64,000 bases of DNA from Azophilus sp965200465 (lineage in GTDB: Bacteria; Pseudomonadota; Gammaproteobacteria; Pseudomonadales; Azotimanducaceae): positions 2,790,001 to 2,854,000 of the forward strand of contig OZ241358.1 in the NCBI GenBank assembly GCA_965200465.1, read 5' to 3'. The translations under genes were made by a program, and so were the position numbers. The notes under the pieces were generated by a model. The model was not told where the DNA came from and did not search any database. It saw only the letters and a program-made list of their open reading frames with translations. This document shows, piece after piece, positions 1 to 8,875 of the stretch (position 1 is its first letter; the number at the start of each line of letters is the position of its first letter).

Positions 1-303
1 GCCAATCCATTCGTTGGTCCTGCGGCACGGCGCCTTAGACAATCGGCGCATTCAATCCGTAGCGGCACCAACCAGCACCGCCACCACCTGCACCTAGAGC
101 CTGTCTTCCGTGGTCATCACGTCTTCGATCCATTGCAGATATTCGGTGAAGATCGCCTCCATATCCTGCTGACCGCTTTGGCGGCGGGCGCGTTTGAGCG
201 GTTGGGCATGGCTTGCCGGCCAAGGCGGGTGCAATCGGTGCGCGACGGCGTTGGGCTGGAATGGCTAACGGGCTAGCTCTGCATTGTGAGTAGTTGGAGC
301 AAG
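1..303. other. No supportable gene at the left edge
   Basis: I see no convincing gene here. Short open frames exist on both strands, but none has a recognisable domain or a credible ribosome binding site. On the minus strand around 100-180 a short stretch reads like the tail of a larger lost protein, but it is too short to assign. Confidence 0.5.
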
Positions 304-343
304 TTGACACTTACCAAAGCCGAAGCGTACAGTATTTCTGTAC
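304..343 (+). promoter_or_regulatory. Promoter and palindromic operator of the yefM/yoeB-like pair
   Basis: A perfect -35 hexamer TTGACA lies at 304-309. About 18 bases later comes TACAGT (328-333), a plausible -10. Overlapping the -10 is the perfect inverted repeat GTACAG-TATTT-CTGTAC (327-343). YefM-type antitoxins are known to bind palindromes containing a TGTAC core and to repress their own operon, so this is the expected autoregulatory operator. The start codon at 371 follows, with an AGGGAG Shine-Dalgarno sequence just ahead of it. Confidence 0.6.
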
Positions 344-370
344 TAGATAGCGCTAGCAAGGGAGTTCACG

Positions 371-655
371 ATGCTTCACGAAACAAGCTACACCCAAGCG
401 CGGCAGAACTTGGCGGCGTTGCTGGACCAAGTGACGGAAACCCGCGAGCCTGTGCTCATCCAGCGGCGTGGCCGGGAGGCCGTGGCCCTGATCGCCGCCG
501 ACGAACTCGCTGGCTGGTTGGAGACCGCCCACCTGCTGCGATCACCCAAGAACGCGCGCCGGCTTCTCGCCGCCAGCGAGCGCACGGAGGCCGGGTTGGG
601 CGAAGCATTGAGCCCAGAAGACCTGCGGGCGCGGTTCGGTTTGCTGCGACCATGA
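371..655 (+). CDS. Phd/YefM-family antitoxin
   Basis: This 94-residue protein has the typical Phd/YefM N-terminus: a TQARQNLAALLDQV helix followed by REPVLIQRRGREAVALIAADEL, the conserved beta strand and helix that bind DNA as a dimer. The C-terminal half is charged and probably wraps the toxin. An AGGGAG ribosome binding site precedes the ATG. Its stop codon overlaps the next start (ATGA, 652-655), so toxin and antitoxin are translationally coupled. Repression through the palindrome at 327-343 is inferred. The family assignment is secure; the toxin it neutralises is inferred from position. Confidence 0.88.
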   Translation: MLHETSYTQARQNLAALLDQVTETREPVLIQRRGREAVALIAADELAGWLETAHLLRSPKNARRLLAASERTEAGLGEALSPEDLRARFGLLRP

Positions 656-921
656 CCACCACCCGCCGAGAGGCGGTGATGGACAGGCAATTCCTTCAGG
701 ACTTGGAACATTGGACCAAGACGGATCGTCGCCGGGCACTGCGGACGCTCAGCCTCGTGGAAGCGGTGCTCCGCGACCCGTGGCGCGGGGCGGGAAAGCC
801 AGAGGCTTTGCGTGGACAACTGAGCGGCAAATGGTCTCGACGCATCGATCAAGAACACCGCTTGGTCTATCGAGTGGAGGGCAGCCGAGTGTTCTTCCTT
901 GCGGCGCGCTACCACTACTGA
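652..921 (+). CDS. Txe/YoeB-family mRNA interferase toxin
   Basis: The protein has 89 residues from the ATG that overlaps the antitoxin stop; a second in-frame ATG at 679 would give 80. It carries the YoeB signatures: RQFLQDLEHWTKTDRRRALRTLSLVEAVLRDPWRGAGKPEALRG, then SGKWSRRIDQEHRLVYRV and a C-terminal AARYHY. In YoeB the conserved Glu, Arg and terminal His-Tyr residues form the ribosome-dependent RNase site, and all are present. It should cleave mRNA in the ribosomal A site when freed from the antitoxin. Full length and intact motifs suggest a functional pair. Long overlapping frames on both strands here are shadows. Confidence 0.9.
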   Translation: MTTTRREAVMDRQFLQDLEHWTKTDRRRALRTLSLVEAVLRDPWRGAGKPEALRGQLSGKWSRRIDQEHRLVYRVEGSRVFFLAARYHY

Positions 922-1211
922 ACCGCCTTCGATCCCACCCAGAGGCTTGTTCCGTGGTGCGGTAGTTCAGCCTGAGCTTGCGCGAGCGGCCGCGAATGGC
1001 GATGCCGCAGCGCCCGAGCACCACGCGCCAGCGGCCGTAGATGCACATGTCGGCTGCTGTCGAACAGGCCCAGAAGCGCGGTGAAGACAGCGTTGCGCCA
1101 CCGTTCGGAGGTGGGTGCTAGGTCGCGGTGCTGGTGCTTGAGGCATGAGGTTGCTGCAAGAGTCCTGATGTGCGGCCTGCTCGCCGCGGCCAATCCATCC
1201 AACCAAGCGGC
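922..1211. other. Degraded intergenic DNA, no gene
   Basis: No intact gene. On the minus strand two frames (for example one containing NAVFTALLGLFDSS) look like a decayed transposase-like tail, but I cannot name the family and do not call it. Confidence 0.4.
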
Positions 1212-1439
1212 TCAGCGCCCCTGACCACCGACCTCGAACAATGACCGCGCAAGCCCAGACTGGCGAATGATGGCTGCCAGAGTGCCCGGTCGCAGTTCTC
1301 GGTGGGCAGGCACGGGCACCGTGACGGTATTTCCGTTGATCTGCTTTTGCATCACGATATGGCTGCCCCGTCGTCTCACCTCCGTGAAGCCGTGACGGGA
1401 AAGCAATTCGCAAACGCCAGTGCCGGACCAAACGCGCAA
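1212..1439 (-). CDS. HicA-family toxin (mRNA interferase)
   Basis: The product has 75 residues if translated from the TTG at 1439, one base after the hicB stop. It contains the HicA core: ELLSRHGFTEVRRRGSHIVMQ, then TVPVPAHRELRPGTLAAIIRQSGL. The conserved GSH histidine is the catalytic residue of this double-stranded-RNA-binding-like ribonuclease. Order is antitoxin first, toxin second, which is the less common arrangement. A start within hicB is possible, because the first residues (RVWSGTGVC) include the beginning of the family helix. Looks intact. Confidence 0.82.
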   Translation of the reverse strand: MRVWSGTGVCELLSRHGFTEVRRRGSHIVMQKQINGNTVTVPVPAHRELRPGTLAAIIRQSGLARSLFEVGGQGR

Positions 1440-1440
1440 C

Positions 1441-1659
1441 TTAGCCAGCCGCGGACACCTCCACCTGCGTTATGTACACCTCTCCATGAAGACGCCGCGA
1501 GACTTCCTCGCTACTAGCTGTCTCGAAGAACAACTCCAAGGCTTCCTTCAAATTCTCGCGGGCGAGCACGACGGTTTCGCCTTGACTCGCGATGTCTAGT
1601 TGGGGGCAAAGAGCAACATAGCCTTCGCCCTCGCGCTCAATGATGGCTGTGAGTTGCAT
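1441..1659 (-). CDS. HicB-family antitoxin
   Basis: This is a 72-residue single-domain HicB: MQLTAIIEREGEGYVALCPQ is the RNase-H-like partial fold, and DIASQGETVVLARENLKEALELFFE completes it. No separate C-terminal DNA-binding domain is obvious beyond the short tail. A strong ribosome binding site (GGAGGT, six bases upstream) marks the ATG at 1659 as the real start. The reading frame nevertheless continues open upstream into a nuclease-like fragment. It should neutralise the HicA encoded one base downstream. Confidence 0.85.
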   Translation of the reverse strand: MQLTAIIEREGEGYVALCPQLDIASQGETVVLARENLKEALELFFETASSEEVSRRLHGEVYITQVEVSAAG

Positions 1660-2196
1660 GTCTTTACCTCCGCTTCTCTCAATCATCTTGATGAAGTCGG
1701 CAACCGGGAACCAATTTGGATTATCCGGCAGACGATCGTGACGAACTTCGTACTTTCTATTTTCCCACATCCCGTTTTCTACGTCCTCTCGAAGTTCTGG
1801 CCCGTCCAACCCTCCTCTCCTTCCCATCCATGTATAGTCGTCGGCAATGGAAGACTGGTCGAAGAACTTGGCCTCGACGCCGAGCAGCAGGGACCGTTCC
1901 ATGTAGACGACCAGATCTGGGGTGTCTCGACCGCCAGGGTCGCGAAACCGCTTCTCGGCACCGTCCATGAGCGATTCCTTGAACCCGTACTCGCTAAAGA
2001 ATTGAACGTTGGTGGTGTTCGGATCAGCCTCCAATGCGATCTCCGGTATCCCGCACAGGGCTAGGAACTTGCCGAAGTGCTTGAACCCGTTGCTGGCCAC
2101 GATCATGGGGAGCACGGTGCCCGTGTAGTAGCGCTCCTTCCGGTTGATCGGCAGGCGCTCGTCGAACAGACCCGACAGTCCGGAAATTCTCGGCAT
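1660..2196 (-). pseudogene. PD-(D/E)XK-like nuclease fragment in frame with hicB
   Basis: From the ATG at 2196 (MPRISGLSGLF) about 178 residues run in the same frame as hicB with no stop. Near residue 105 the sequence DTPDLVVYMERSLLLGVEAKFF fits a PD-x(n)-E-x-K nuclease core. The usual C-terminal half of such nucleases is missing and is replaced by a charged stretch that leads straight into HicB. I read this as the front of a nuclease gene joined to a toxin-antitoxin module by deletion. A real nuclease-antitoxin fusion of 251 residues cannot be excluded. It lies just downstream of the decayed helicase, so it was probably part of that locus. Confidence 0.5.
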
Positions 2197-2321
2197 GTGA
2201 ACCTCGGCCCACGAACTCGACATCGTTCCCCAACGTGCTGGCCCTCGTCGGCAGCGGGGCAGGACGCTGGGGAGCATTTGTGACCTTTGTATAGTGCGGC
2301 CTTGCGCTTGTCAACGGCTTG

Positions 2322-3560
2322 CTATTTGGAATTTGAACAGCTACCGCTAGGCCACCAACCATTGATGACGCGCCCGGCCACATCGTCCTCTGCCAGATAC
2401 GCCCGCCAGCCGGCTTGCTCGAACGCCGCCTCCTTCTCGGACTGCTCCCCGTGCAGCACGGCCACGCGTTGCGCTGGCCAGGCGAGTTCAGCCTCTGCCA
2501 GCACTTGGCCCTTTCCATCCGTCAGCTCGAATCCCACCTCCGGTGCCAGCAGGTGAGCGGCGGCCCATTGGCGCATGGCGGGGTGGAGTGGCTCGGCGGC
2601 GAGTTCCGTGGCCCTGGCCCACTCGTTCGAATCCGGCGGGGCTGCCTCTGCTTGCGGCGCCCTGGCGGAGCCGAACTCCGGGTAGCGGCCGGCCTGCACG
2701 CCTTGACGGGTGACCCACCATGCGTTCGGCAGGAATTGCAGCAGGTTGAACAAGCGCAGCGTGCGGTTCCATCAGCCAGCTCGCTACGCCGACGCGCACC
2801 AGGTAGCCCGGCTTGCCGCGTACCAGGTCCTGCCGCACACGGGGCTTCTCGCCATCCAACTCCATGCGCCGCAGCGCCTCGACGAAACGCGCTTCGAGTT
2901 CGCTCTCCACCAGGGCGTGTACGTCCACCTTGGCCAGCCCTTCCACTTCCTTGAGGTCTTGTGGTCGAGAATCTTCGAGAGCAGCGCCATCGCCAGGCGG
3001 CGCGAAGTGTTCTCCATGTCGCGGCTGCGGCGGTAGGCGTACACGCAGCGGTAGCAGCCGTCCTGCTCCGGACTCTGCGGGTTCTGCCCGCACTCACAGT
3101 TCGCCAGCGCGTCCAGCGCTTGGCGCAGCACGCCCAGCAGGTTCTCCGGCTTGGCCAGCAAGTCCTTCAAGTAGCCGGTGCCGCCGGGCACGGTGTCGTA
3201 GAGGATGAGGTAGCGGCAGCCGTCGCTCTCGCCGGGCAGGGCGTTGTCGCCGGTCATCGCCCGCAAGTGCGGCAGGCATCCGCCGAAGCGCTGGCGCAGG
3301 CCGAGTTCCAACGCCGCCACAAAGGAGGCGACATGGCGTTCCGAAGCCATATCCGCAATGGGCAGCAGCAGGCGCAGCGCTTCAGACTCGAACTCGCGGT
3401 ACAGGTACAGGCACTCGACGATGGCTTCGTCGGCCGGCTTGGAGCGGGCCGGGCAGAACCGCGTGTGCTCCGCCTGCTGGTCGCCTCACTGGTGCGCCGG
3501 GAAGTCGAGCTTTCCCGCGGACGGGGCCGATGGAGTAGATTGCCAACCTTAATGGTGCGA
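2322..3560 (-). pseudogene. C-terminal part of a DUF1998 DEAD/DEAH-type helicase (decayed)
   Basis: Pieces of one large protein appear in shifting minus-strand frames. KPADEAIVECLYLYREFESEALRLLLP leads into YLILYDTVPGGTGYLKDLL and then a zinc-binding cysteine cluster (NCECGQ...DGCYRCVYAYR), which is the DUF1998 hallmark. Further on, a C-terminal segment contains LAWPAQRVAVLHGEQSEKEAAFEQAGW. At least two frameshifts break it, so no full product can be made. Such helicases occur in DISARM-like and related defence loci. The N-terminal half of the same kind of protein lies at 4806-6980, beyond an intact nuclease gene. Confidence 0.7.
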
Positions 3561-3665
3561 TGTAATTTCACTTGGCCGTAGCACTTAGAGGCCGTCGTGG
3601 CTCTGCTTCCGCAAGAAGCTGTAGGGGCTGCGATGCGCTACAACGCCCTCTGTCCAGCAGCTAGC

Positions 3666-4700
3666 TCAGCGTCTTGCTAGCAGCTCGCTTAGCATCCTGG
3701 CGAGAGCCTTCTGTTCGCGTTCTTCTACCACAGGGTCGGGTACTTGGAAGTACTGGCGGCCCATCCTCTCTCCCCCTCTATTGTTGTACGGCGGCGTCAA
3801 GACACTGATCAGCAGCGCCTCCATCACCGTGACTTCGTCCGCAATGCTCATCTGTCCACGCCGCCGCAACCGACCATCATCATCCAACTGGTTTAGCCCG
3901 AACCACGAGAACCTGTCCCAAAGGCCCTTTGCCGGGTCATTGTGGGCGGCCTTCAACCTCTGATACAGCCCACCGCTCGTTGAGCGCCCGACATAGTTCA
4001 CCTGTGGCCACTGATAAAGGACATATACGCCCGTCTGATTGGCAAAGTTCACCGCATCGCCATTCTTGGCTTTACCCAAGAGATTCTGTCCTACGCTCCA
4101 CGAGACCAAGCTTCGTTCCCAATGGAGACCGAAGCACGGAATGACAAATCTTGGCCTGTCCTCCGCCTGAGTCCTTCCTTGCGGCTCAATGGACGCGGAC
4201 TGGGGAACCGATCGCCCCTGTTGCCCTACTTGCTTATCGAGCGGCTCGCCGTTCCATTCCTTGTGGATGCGGTAGGTTCCAGGCTCTACTTTCTCCACGA
4301 CGTTCAGGTAGTTCGTTGTCAGGTCATAGAAGGCACCGGCGATCTGTCCGTCTGTCAACAGCTCCTGCCCACTTGCTTCGAGCCATTCATCGATGTCCCT
4401 CTTTTTCAAGGGTCGCTTGACGTGTGCGAGAATTTGGAACACCGCCTCCTTGCCGGTCAACCCCGCAACGTTCGGCGGCTCATCCGGCGTGCGCGTCTGC
4501 CTCGACTCGGGGGCTGCTACGATGCGCCAAATGCCCCGTTTGACGTTCTCAACGGTGCCGTCTTGCTTTAGCTGTTGCAGCGCACCATGTACTTGGCCTG
4601 CGCGCAGTCCCCATCCTTGAGCTCGCTCGACGATGTCCTTGGACCTCATCGCATCGCCCTCGCGCTCGAGAATCTGGCGCACGGCTTCTTTGCTACTCAT
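3666..4700 (-). CDS. GIY-YIG nuclease with two N-terminal winged-helix domains
   Basis: The 344-residue protein begins with two repeats that resemble winged helices (residues 4-60 and 82-145: SSKEAVRQILEREG... and TGKEAVFQILAHVKRP...). A linker is followed by a GIY-YIG domain: GVYVLY (224-229), YVGRS (236-240), a conserved Arg in YQRLKAA, the metal-binding Glu in MEALLI (294) and the Asn of PPYNNRGG (306-307). The whole catalytic set is present, so it should be an active nuclease targeted by its HTH modules. It sits intact between the two broken halves of a helicase, which suggests later insertion, or retention as the only working gene of the locus. Substrate unknown. Confidence 0.78.
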   Translation of the reverse strand: MSSKEAVRQILEREGDAMRSKDIVERAQGWGLRAGQVHGALQQLKQDGTVENVKRGIWRIVAAPESRQTRTPDEPPNVAGLTGKEAVFQILAHVKRPLKKRDIDEWLEASGQELLTDGQIAGAFYDLTTNYLNVVEKVEPGTYRIHKEWNGEPLDKQVGQQGRSVPQSASIEPQGRTQAEDRPRFVIPCFGLHWERSLVSWSVGQNLLGKAKNGDAVNFANQTGVYVLYQWPQVNYVGRSTSGGLYQRLKAAHNDPAKGLWDRFSWFGLNQLDDDGRLRRRGQMSIADEVTVMEALLISVLTPPYNNRGGERMGRQYFQVPDPVVEEREQKALARMLSELLARR

Positions 4701-4805
4701 GTCATGCCCTTCATGGAACTCGGGCTGAGCTTACACAGTTCATGGCTAGGTCACAATCGCGGGTGGCGTTGCATGTCGTGCGATACGCTTAGCCAAACAA
4801 GCGGT

Positions 4806-6980
4806 TCAGCGCTCGATCACCAGTGGTCTGGAAGCGGCGGGTTCCACGGCCAGGCGGCGGTGGCCGCGATCCTTCATGCGCCGCAGGATTCCGAGCGTCA
4901 GCGCCTTAGCGGATTGCGGCAGTAGTTCGCGGAAGGGCTCGAAGTGCTCGCGCAGCCGGCGAGAGGCCGCCTCGAAGCTTGGCCGAACGCGGCCCCATCC
5001 ACGCCGATGACCACGGTTCGGGTGCGCTCCGTGCGGCCAATGGTGGAGCGGTAGCCGAGTTCGGCGAATGTCTCCCAAGCCAGCCTGTCCGCCACCAAGC
5101 GTTCCAGCCTTGCCAGCCCTTCGGCGGCAAGGCGGCCTTGCTCCTGCAACCCCGAAACTCGCCTAGCCACTGGCGGTCCGGCGCGATGAACTCCGGGATG
5201 AATCGCTGCGCATCAAAGTTGCCGCCTTCGGCATCGCGCCACCAACGGGCCACCTTCGGCGGCAGGTCGCTTAGGCGATGCCGTCGTGCTCCGTCACCAC
5301 TTGGGCGACCGCGGTGCGGACGCTGCTCTGCCAAGTGCGGGCGGAGAAGAAGCCGGCGCGGTGGGCGGCGTCCTGCACGTTGTCCGAGAAGGCGATGACC
5401 TTCTGGGCGCCGCGGATTCACTGTTCGCCGCTGATTCCGCTTGGCCGCCGGCATCGTCGTTGTGGCGGGAGGCGAAGGTTTGGCCGAGCACCACGCTGAG
5501 CAGGCTGGACGCCCGCGCCTCGACGATGATGAGCGCTTCGCTGGCGTTGCAGAAGGGGCAGAGTCGCGGCTGAGGACGGTGCGATTGGCGCTGCTGGTTA
5601 AAGACTCCGGGCAGAACGCGGGCACCGGCTCGCCTTCGCCGCAGCTTGTGCAGGCGGCGTTCGCGGCACCATACCCTGCGTGGATGTGGCCGCAGTGGCC
5701 ACACAGCGCCATGTTCCTGCCCTCTACGCCGGGTGGCGGTTCGCCTTCCGCGGGAAGTAGAAGCGCACGTCCATGTCTCGGGAGAAGAAGCGGTTGTAGA
5801 ACTTGCGCAGATCCCGCCCGACTTGGAACGCGGCGGCACGCTGCACCGCGCCCCAGCCAGTGAGCGGCACTCCCGGCACTGCACCAATGGCAGATGCAGG
5901 GCGGAATCTTCCGGGTTCAAGTCGTCCGAGTGGCGGAGCATCGTTGTGGCGGGCTCGGCGTTGGCTTCGAGTTCGCCGGGCGGGGAATCGGCCTTCGGCG
6001 AGGCGTCCGTTGGAGCCGCCACGCGGCACACCATGCGGCGCAGTTCGCGCACCCACAGATGCAGCCCGACGCACAGAAACGGCTTCGCGCCGCCAGCGCC
6101 ATCGTCTTCCAGCGCCGCGGAGATCAACGCGCACAGGCCGTTCAGCAGGCCAACGGCTTCCCGTTCCGCCTGAACGCCGTCCGTGGAGAGCGGCAGGCTG
6201 GTTCTCATTCGCACCGCGACAGCGGGCAGGGGCAGCGGGCTGTCCGCCAGCGTGCGCAGCAGGTTGACGAACATCAGGTGCCCGCGCAGCTTCTCCGCCA
6301 GCGCGATGCGCCAGTCCACGGCGTGGAAATCGCCCTCTATCGGCGCGCCGAAGAACAGCTCGTGCTGCGCCTTCAAGTAGCTCTCGGCATCGACGTAGCG
6401 GGCGGGATCCACGCACGCGCGTTGCGCAGGCAATTGCCCATGCTGGTTCCGCATCTCGGCATCGACGTAGCGGGCGGGATCCACGCACGCGGCGAGGTTC
6501 GGCTGGGGCGCGATGTGGGTTTGGATGATGGCGGTGCCGAGCAGCTCGTCGATGCTCTGGCGTTCTTCGCGCAGGATGGCGTGCTCGTCGAAGGCTTGGC
6601 CGAACACGTCCGCCGCGTACTGGCGCAGTCGGCTCTGTTGCGCTCGTCGCCCACCGTGGCGGAGGTGCCGACGCAGATCAGCCCATCGCCCGGCGATTCC
6701 TGCCGAGGCACTTGAAGTCGCTCCCGCAGCCGCCGGATCAAGCACGCCAGATCGGTGCCTTGCGGCCCGTCGAAGGTGTGCAGCTCGTCCACCACCAGAT
6801 AGCGCAGCGTGCTCGGCTGGTTGTGCCGCCAAAAAGGTAAGGGCCTTTGATGAGGTTCTGTTCCTCGGCGAGGAAGTTGTCCAGAACGTGCGCGAGGTGC
6901 GGGTTGGAGGGGCCGAAGCCGGTGGCGAGGAAATCCTGCAGAGCGCGGGCGACCTCGTGGGCAACGGCGGAGGGGATCAT
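4806..6980 (-). pseudogene. N-terminal and central part of a DUF1998 DEAD/DEAH-type helicase (decayed)
   Basis: The start (MIPSAVAHEVARALQDFLATGFGPSNP) is typical of giant DUF1998 helicases. After about 48 residues it jumps to YLVVDELHTFDGPQGTDLA, the Walker B/DE-H region, so the Walker A region has been deleted. Fragments then recur in different frames: a motif III-like CVGTSATVG, a zinc cluster CGHCGHIHAG...CTSCG, CPFCNASEALIIVEARASS, KVIAFSDNVQDAAHRAGFFSA and ADRLAWETFAELGYRSTIGR. Several frameshifts separate them. A duplicated stretch around 6388-6412 and 6456-6480 (ATCGACGTAGCGGGCGGGAT) shows local rearrangement. No functional product is expected. Confidence 0.72.
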
Positions 6981-7070
6981 GGGGCGGTGGTGGCTTCGGC
7001 GGCTCGGTGGAGGGTGATGGTGGCACAGATTGGCGTGGCAGGCGGGCGCCGCCGAAACGCCGCGAGTAAT

Positions 7071-7598
7071 CTAGCCGGATTTGTCGCTACGACGGCGCTC
7101 ACCGGCCTCGGCCAACACGTCCTGAATGACACTGTCGGATAGGTGGAAGTTGCGCTTCCGCAGTTCGTCGAGCAACGGTGCAATCACGTCCACGAAGCCC
7201 TTGCGCTTCGCAGTGATCAGCGCGCCGGCGGTGCCAAAGACGCGCACCTGATGCGTCGAAGCGTGGCAACGGGCAACTTTATCGTCCAGCAGGGCCGGTG
7301 CGCCCGTCTTGCGCACGTACGTCAACGTTGCGGCTTCGCCTGCGCCCAAGTTCGAGAAGCTCGGATCCGTTTCCACGGCGACAACCTCCGCCCAACCGGC
7401 GTCTGTTGCCTCCTTGATCTCTGGTGCGCCCGGTGCGCCCTCTTTGGCCAGCACTTCGTGAAGTACCGTTTCGGCAACTGCGACCTTGCCGAAGATCTGT
7501 TGGAGCAGGTCGAACCTGCCGATTTTGGAGAGGCCGATTGCCACGCTGGCGTCTAGAACGGGCTTGGGGTGAGGTCGCCCCGTTACGTCTTCCTTCAT
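7071..7598 (-). CDS. PIN-domain toxin of the DUF3368 type
   Basis: This 175-residue protein contains a PIN fold: the first acidic residue in PVLDASVAIGLSKIGR, a Glu in VAETVLHEVL, then GAGEAATLTYV and PALLDDKVARCHASTHQVRVFGTAGAL. The last segment is the DUF3368 signature with the second and third acidic positions. The ending helices (HLSDSVIQDVLAEAGERR) also match the family. PIN toxins are metal-dependent RNases. It follows an UPF0175-type antitoxin gene with an 83-base gap. The start ATG at 7598 gives the expected family length. Confidence 0.8.
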   Translation of the reverse strand: MKEDVTGRPHPKPVLDASVAIGLSKIGRFDLLQQIFGKVAVAETVLHEVLAKEGAPGAPEIKEATDAGWAEVVAVETDPSFSNLGAGEAATLTYVRKTGAPALLDDKVARCHASTHQVRVFGTAGALITAKRKGFVDVIAPLLDELRKRNFHLSDSVIQDVLAEAGERRRSDKSG

Positions 7599-7681
7599 GT
7601 TCTTCTTTTCTGTTGGTCTGATTGTCCCTCTGTTCGGTCTGACTGTCCGATGGGTGGTGTGATCTCAAGAAAAATCGAAAT

Positions 7682-8035
7682 TCAAGGTGTTGCGTTGCTA
7701 TCTCCTAGCCATTCATCAAGAGCCTCCATGTCGTCGCGTATGGTGTTTGCTCCCCGTACCACCGGTATGCCTAGTCGAGAGACGTGGTCGATGAACTCTG
7801 CCAGCGTTCGCCCGGAGAACTCCGCGGCGCGGCCCAACGACAGGCTCTCGTCCTTGTAGAGCGCCACCGCCAGCGCCAAGCGAACGCCTGGTTCGGCGAG
7901 CAGCGAATCGTCGCTGAAGTGTACCAGCAATGCCTCCGGTTGATGGCGATTCAGAACCATGACCGGCTGCTCGCGCGCATCCCGCAGCGCGGCGGACGGG
8001 TTGCTCTTCAACTGTCGTACGCTGACCGCTTTCAT
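7682..8035 (-). CDS. Fused Phd-like plus UPF0175 antitoxin
   Basis: The 117-residue protein joins two antitoxin modules. Residues 1-40 (MKAVSVRQLKSNPSAALRDAR...PVMVLNRHQPEALLVHF) are Phd/YefM-like. Residues 50-115 (LALAVALYKDESLSLGRAAEFSGRTLAEFIDHVSRLGIPVV...DDMEALDEWL) match UPF0175 helix-turn-helix antitoxins, which usually pair with DUF3368 PIN toxins. The PIN gene directly downstream supports this. The Phd part probably adds dimerisation or operator recognition. The protein seems complete. Confidence 0.8.
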   Translation of the reverse strand: MKAVSVRQLKSNPSAALRDAREQPVMVLNRHQPEALLVHFSDDSLLAEPGVRLALAVALYKDESLSLGRAAEFSGRTLAEFIDHVSRLGIPVVRGANTIRDDMEALDEWLGDSNATP

Positions 8036-8484
8036 CCCGATTCATCCAACTGTAGGCGCAAACCGTAGCACGGTGCGTAGGCACATGCAATGGGCAATGG
8101 GCATCTCTTTGAGGCTGCTGGTCTCGACGAGCGCTGCACCAGTTGTCCGTCCTCCAGATGCGCGACGATTTCCCCGGTCGGCAGCGGCTTGAGGATCAAC
8201 AGCATGGCCGAAATCACCGTCCGTGGCGTCAACGAAGATGTGCTCGCCTGCCTTGAGGCATAGGCGAAGACGAACCATCGGTCTCGAAGGCGAAGCTCGC
8301 GACACACGCACTGGCTGAACTGCCAATCGCCGCCCCTGTGGGCTTGAAATTCGAACCGCCCGCCCGCACCATGCTTGTATGTATAACCACGACGCTGAAC
8401 CCCACCCGACGGTGCAGCGATGCTTGACGACGCCATAGCTGGAGAATCCTCCGTCAACCGCGCACCGTTCGTGCTGCATGTGGT
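8036..8484. other. Degraded region with a possible minus-strand pseudogene
   Basis: No intact gene. On the minus strand two adjacent frames can be joined (RFEFQAHRGGDWQFSQCVCRE..., then AGEHIFVDATDGDFGHA) into what looks like one frameshifted protein. I do not recognise the family. Confidence 0.35.
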
Positions 8485-8841
8485 GTGGCACCCGCGGTGC
8501 TCGGCGGCAACTTGGCAGGCTGCAAAGGCACGATGCCCGGCATCGCCGAAGAAGCGCTGCTCGCCATGAAGGCGAAGCAGCCCGTCTTTCTCGTCGGCGG
8601 CTTCGGCGGCTGTGCTAGGGACATAGCCGAGACGCTGGGTGTCGTGGATCCTTGGGCCGGCTCCCGGAGCGCGTGGGCGGGCCGCAAGTTGTTCAGCGGC
8701 TACACGGACGGTGACTTGAACAACGGCCTAACGTCGGTAGAGAATCGCCAGCTCGCGGGGACACAGCACGTTGGCCAAGCCATCACCTTGGTTATGATGG
8801 GGCTGCAACGATTGCGCCAGAGCGAACAGACGAGACGCTAG
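8485..8841 (+). pseudogene. C-terminal fragment of a SLOG-domain protein
   Basis: The frame reads GNLAGCKGTMPGIAEEALLAMKAKQPVFLVGGFGGCARDIAETLGV. This matches the region of SLOG/Rossmann-like proteins where a GGxxGxxxGxMPGIxEE motif is followed by a hydrophobic strand and GGFGG. SLOG proteins bind nucleotides and are common in defence islands next to TIR or effector domains. The N-terminal half is absent, and the GTG at 8485 is not a natural domain boundary, so I treat it as a truncated remnant. Confidence 0.5.
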
Positions 8842-8875
8842 GATCTCGCATAGATCAAAGGTAGAGATTAAGCAC

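Noticed and set aside
286..921. A 211-residue plus-strand frame covering the antitoxin region
   Set aside because: Only its last 89 codons (from 652) match a family (YoeB). The upstream part overlaps the antitoxin gene in another frame and has no homology features.
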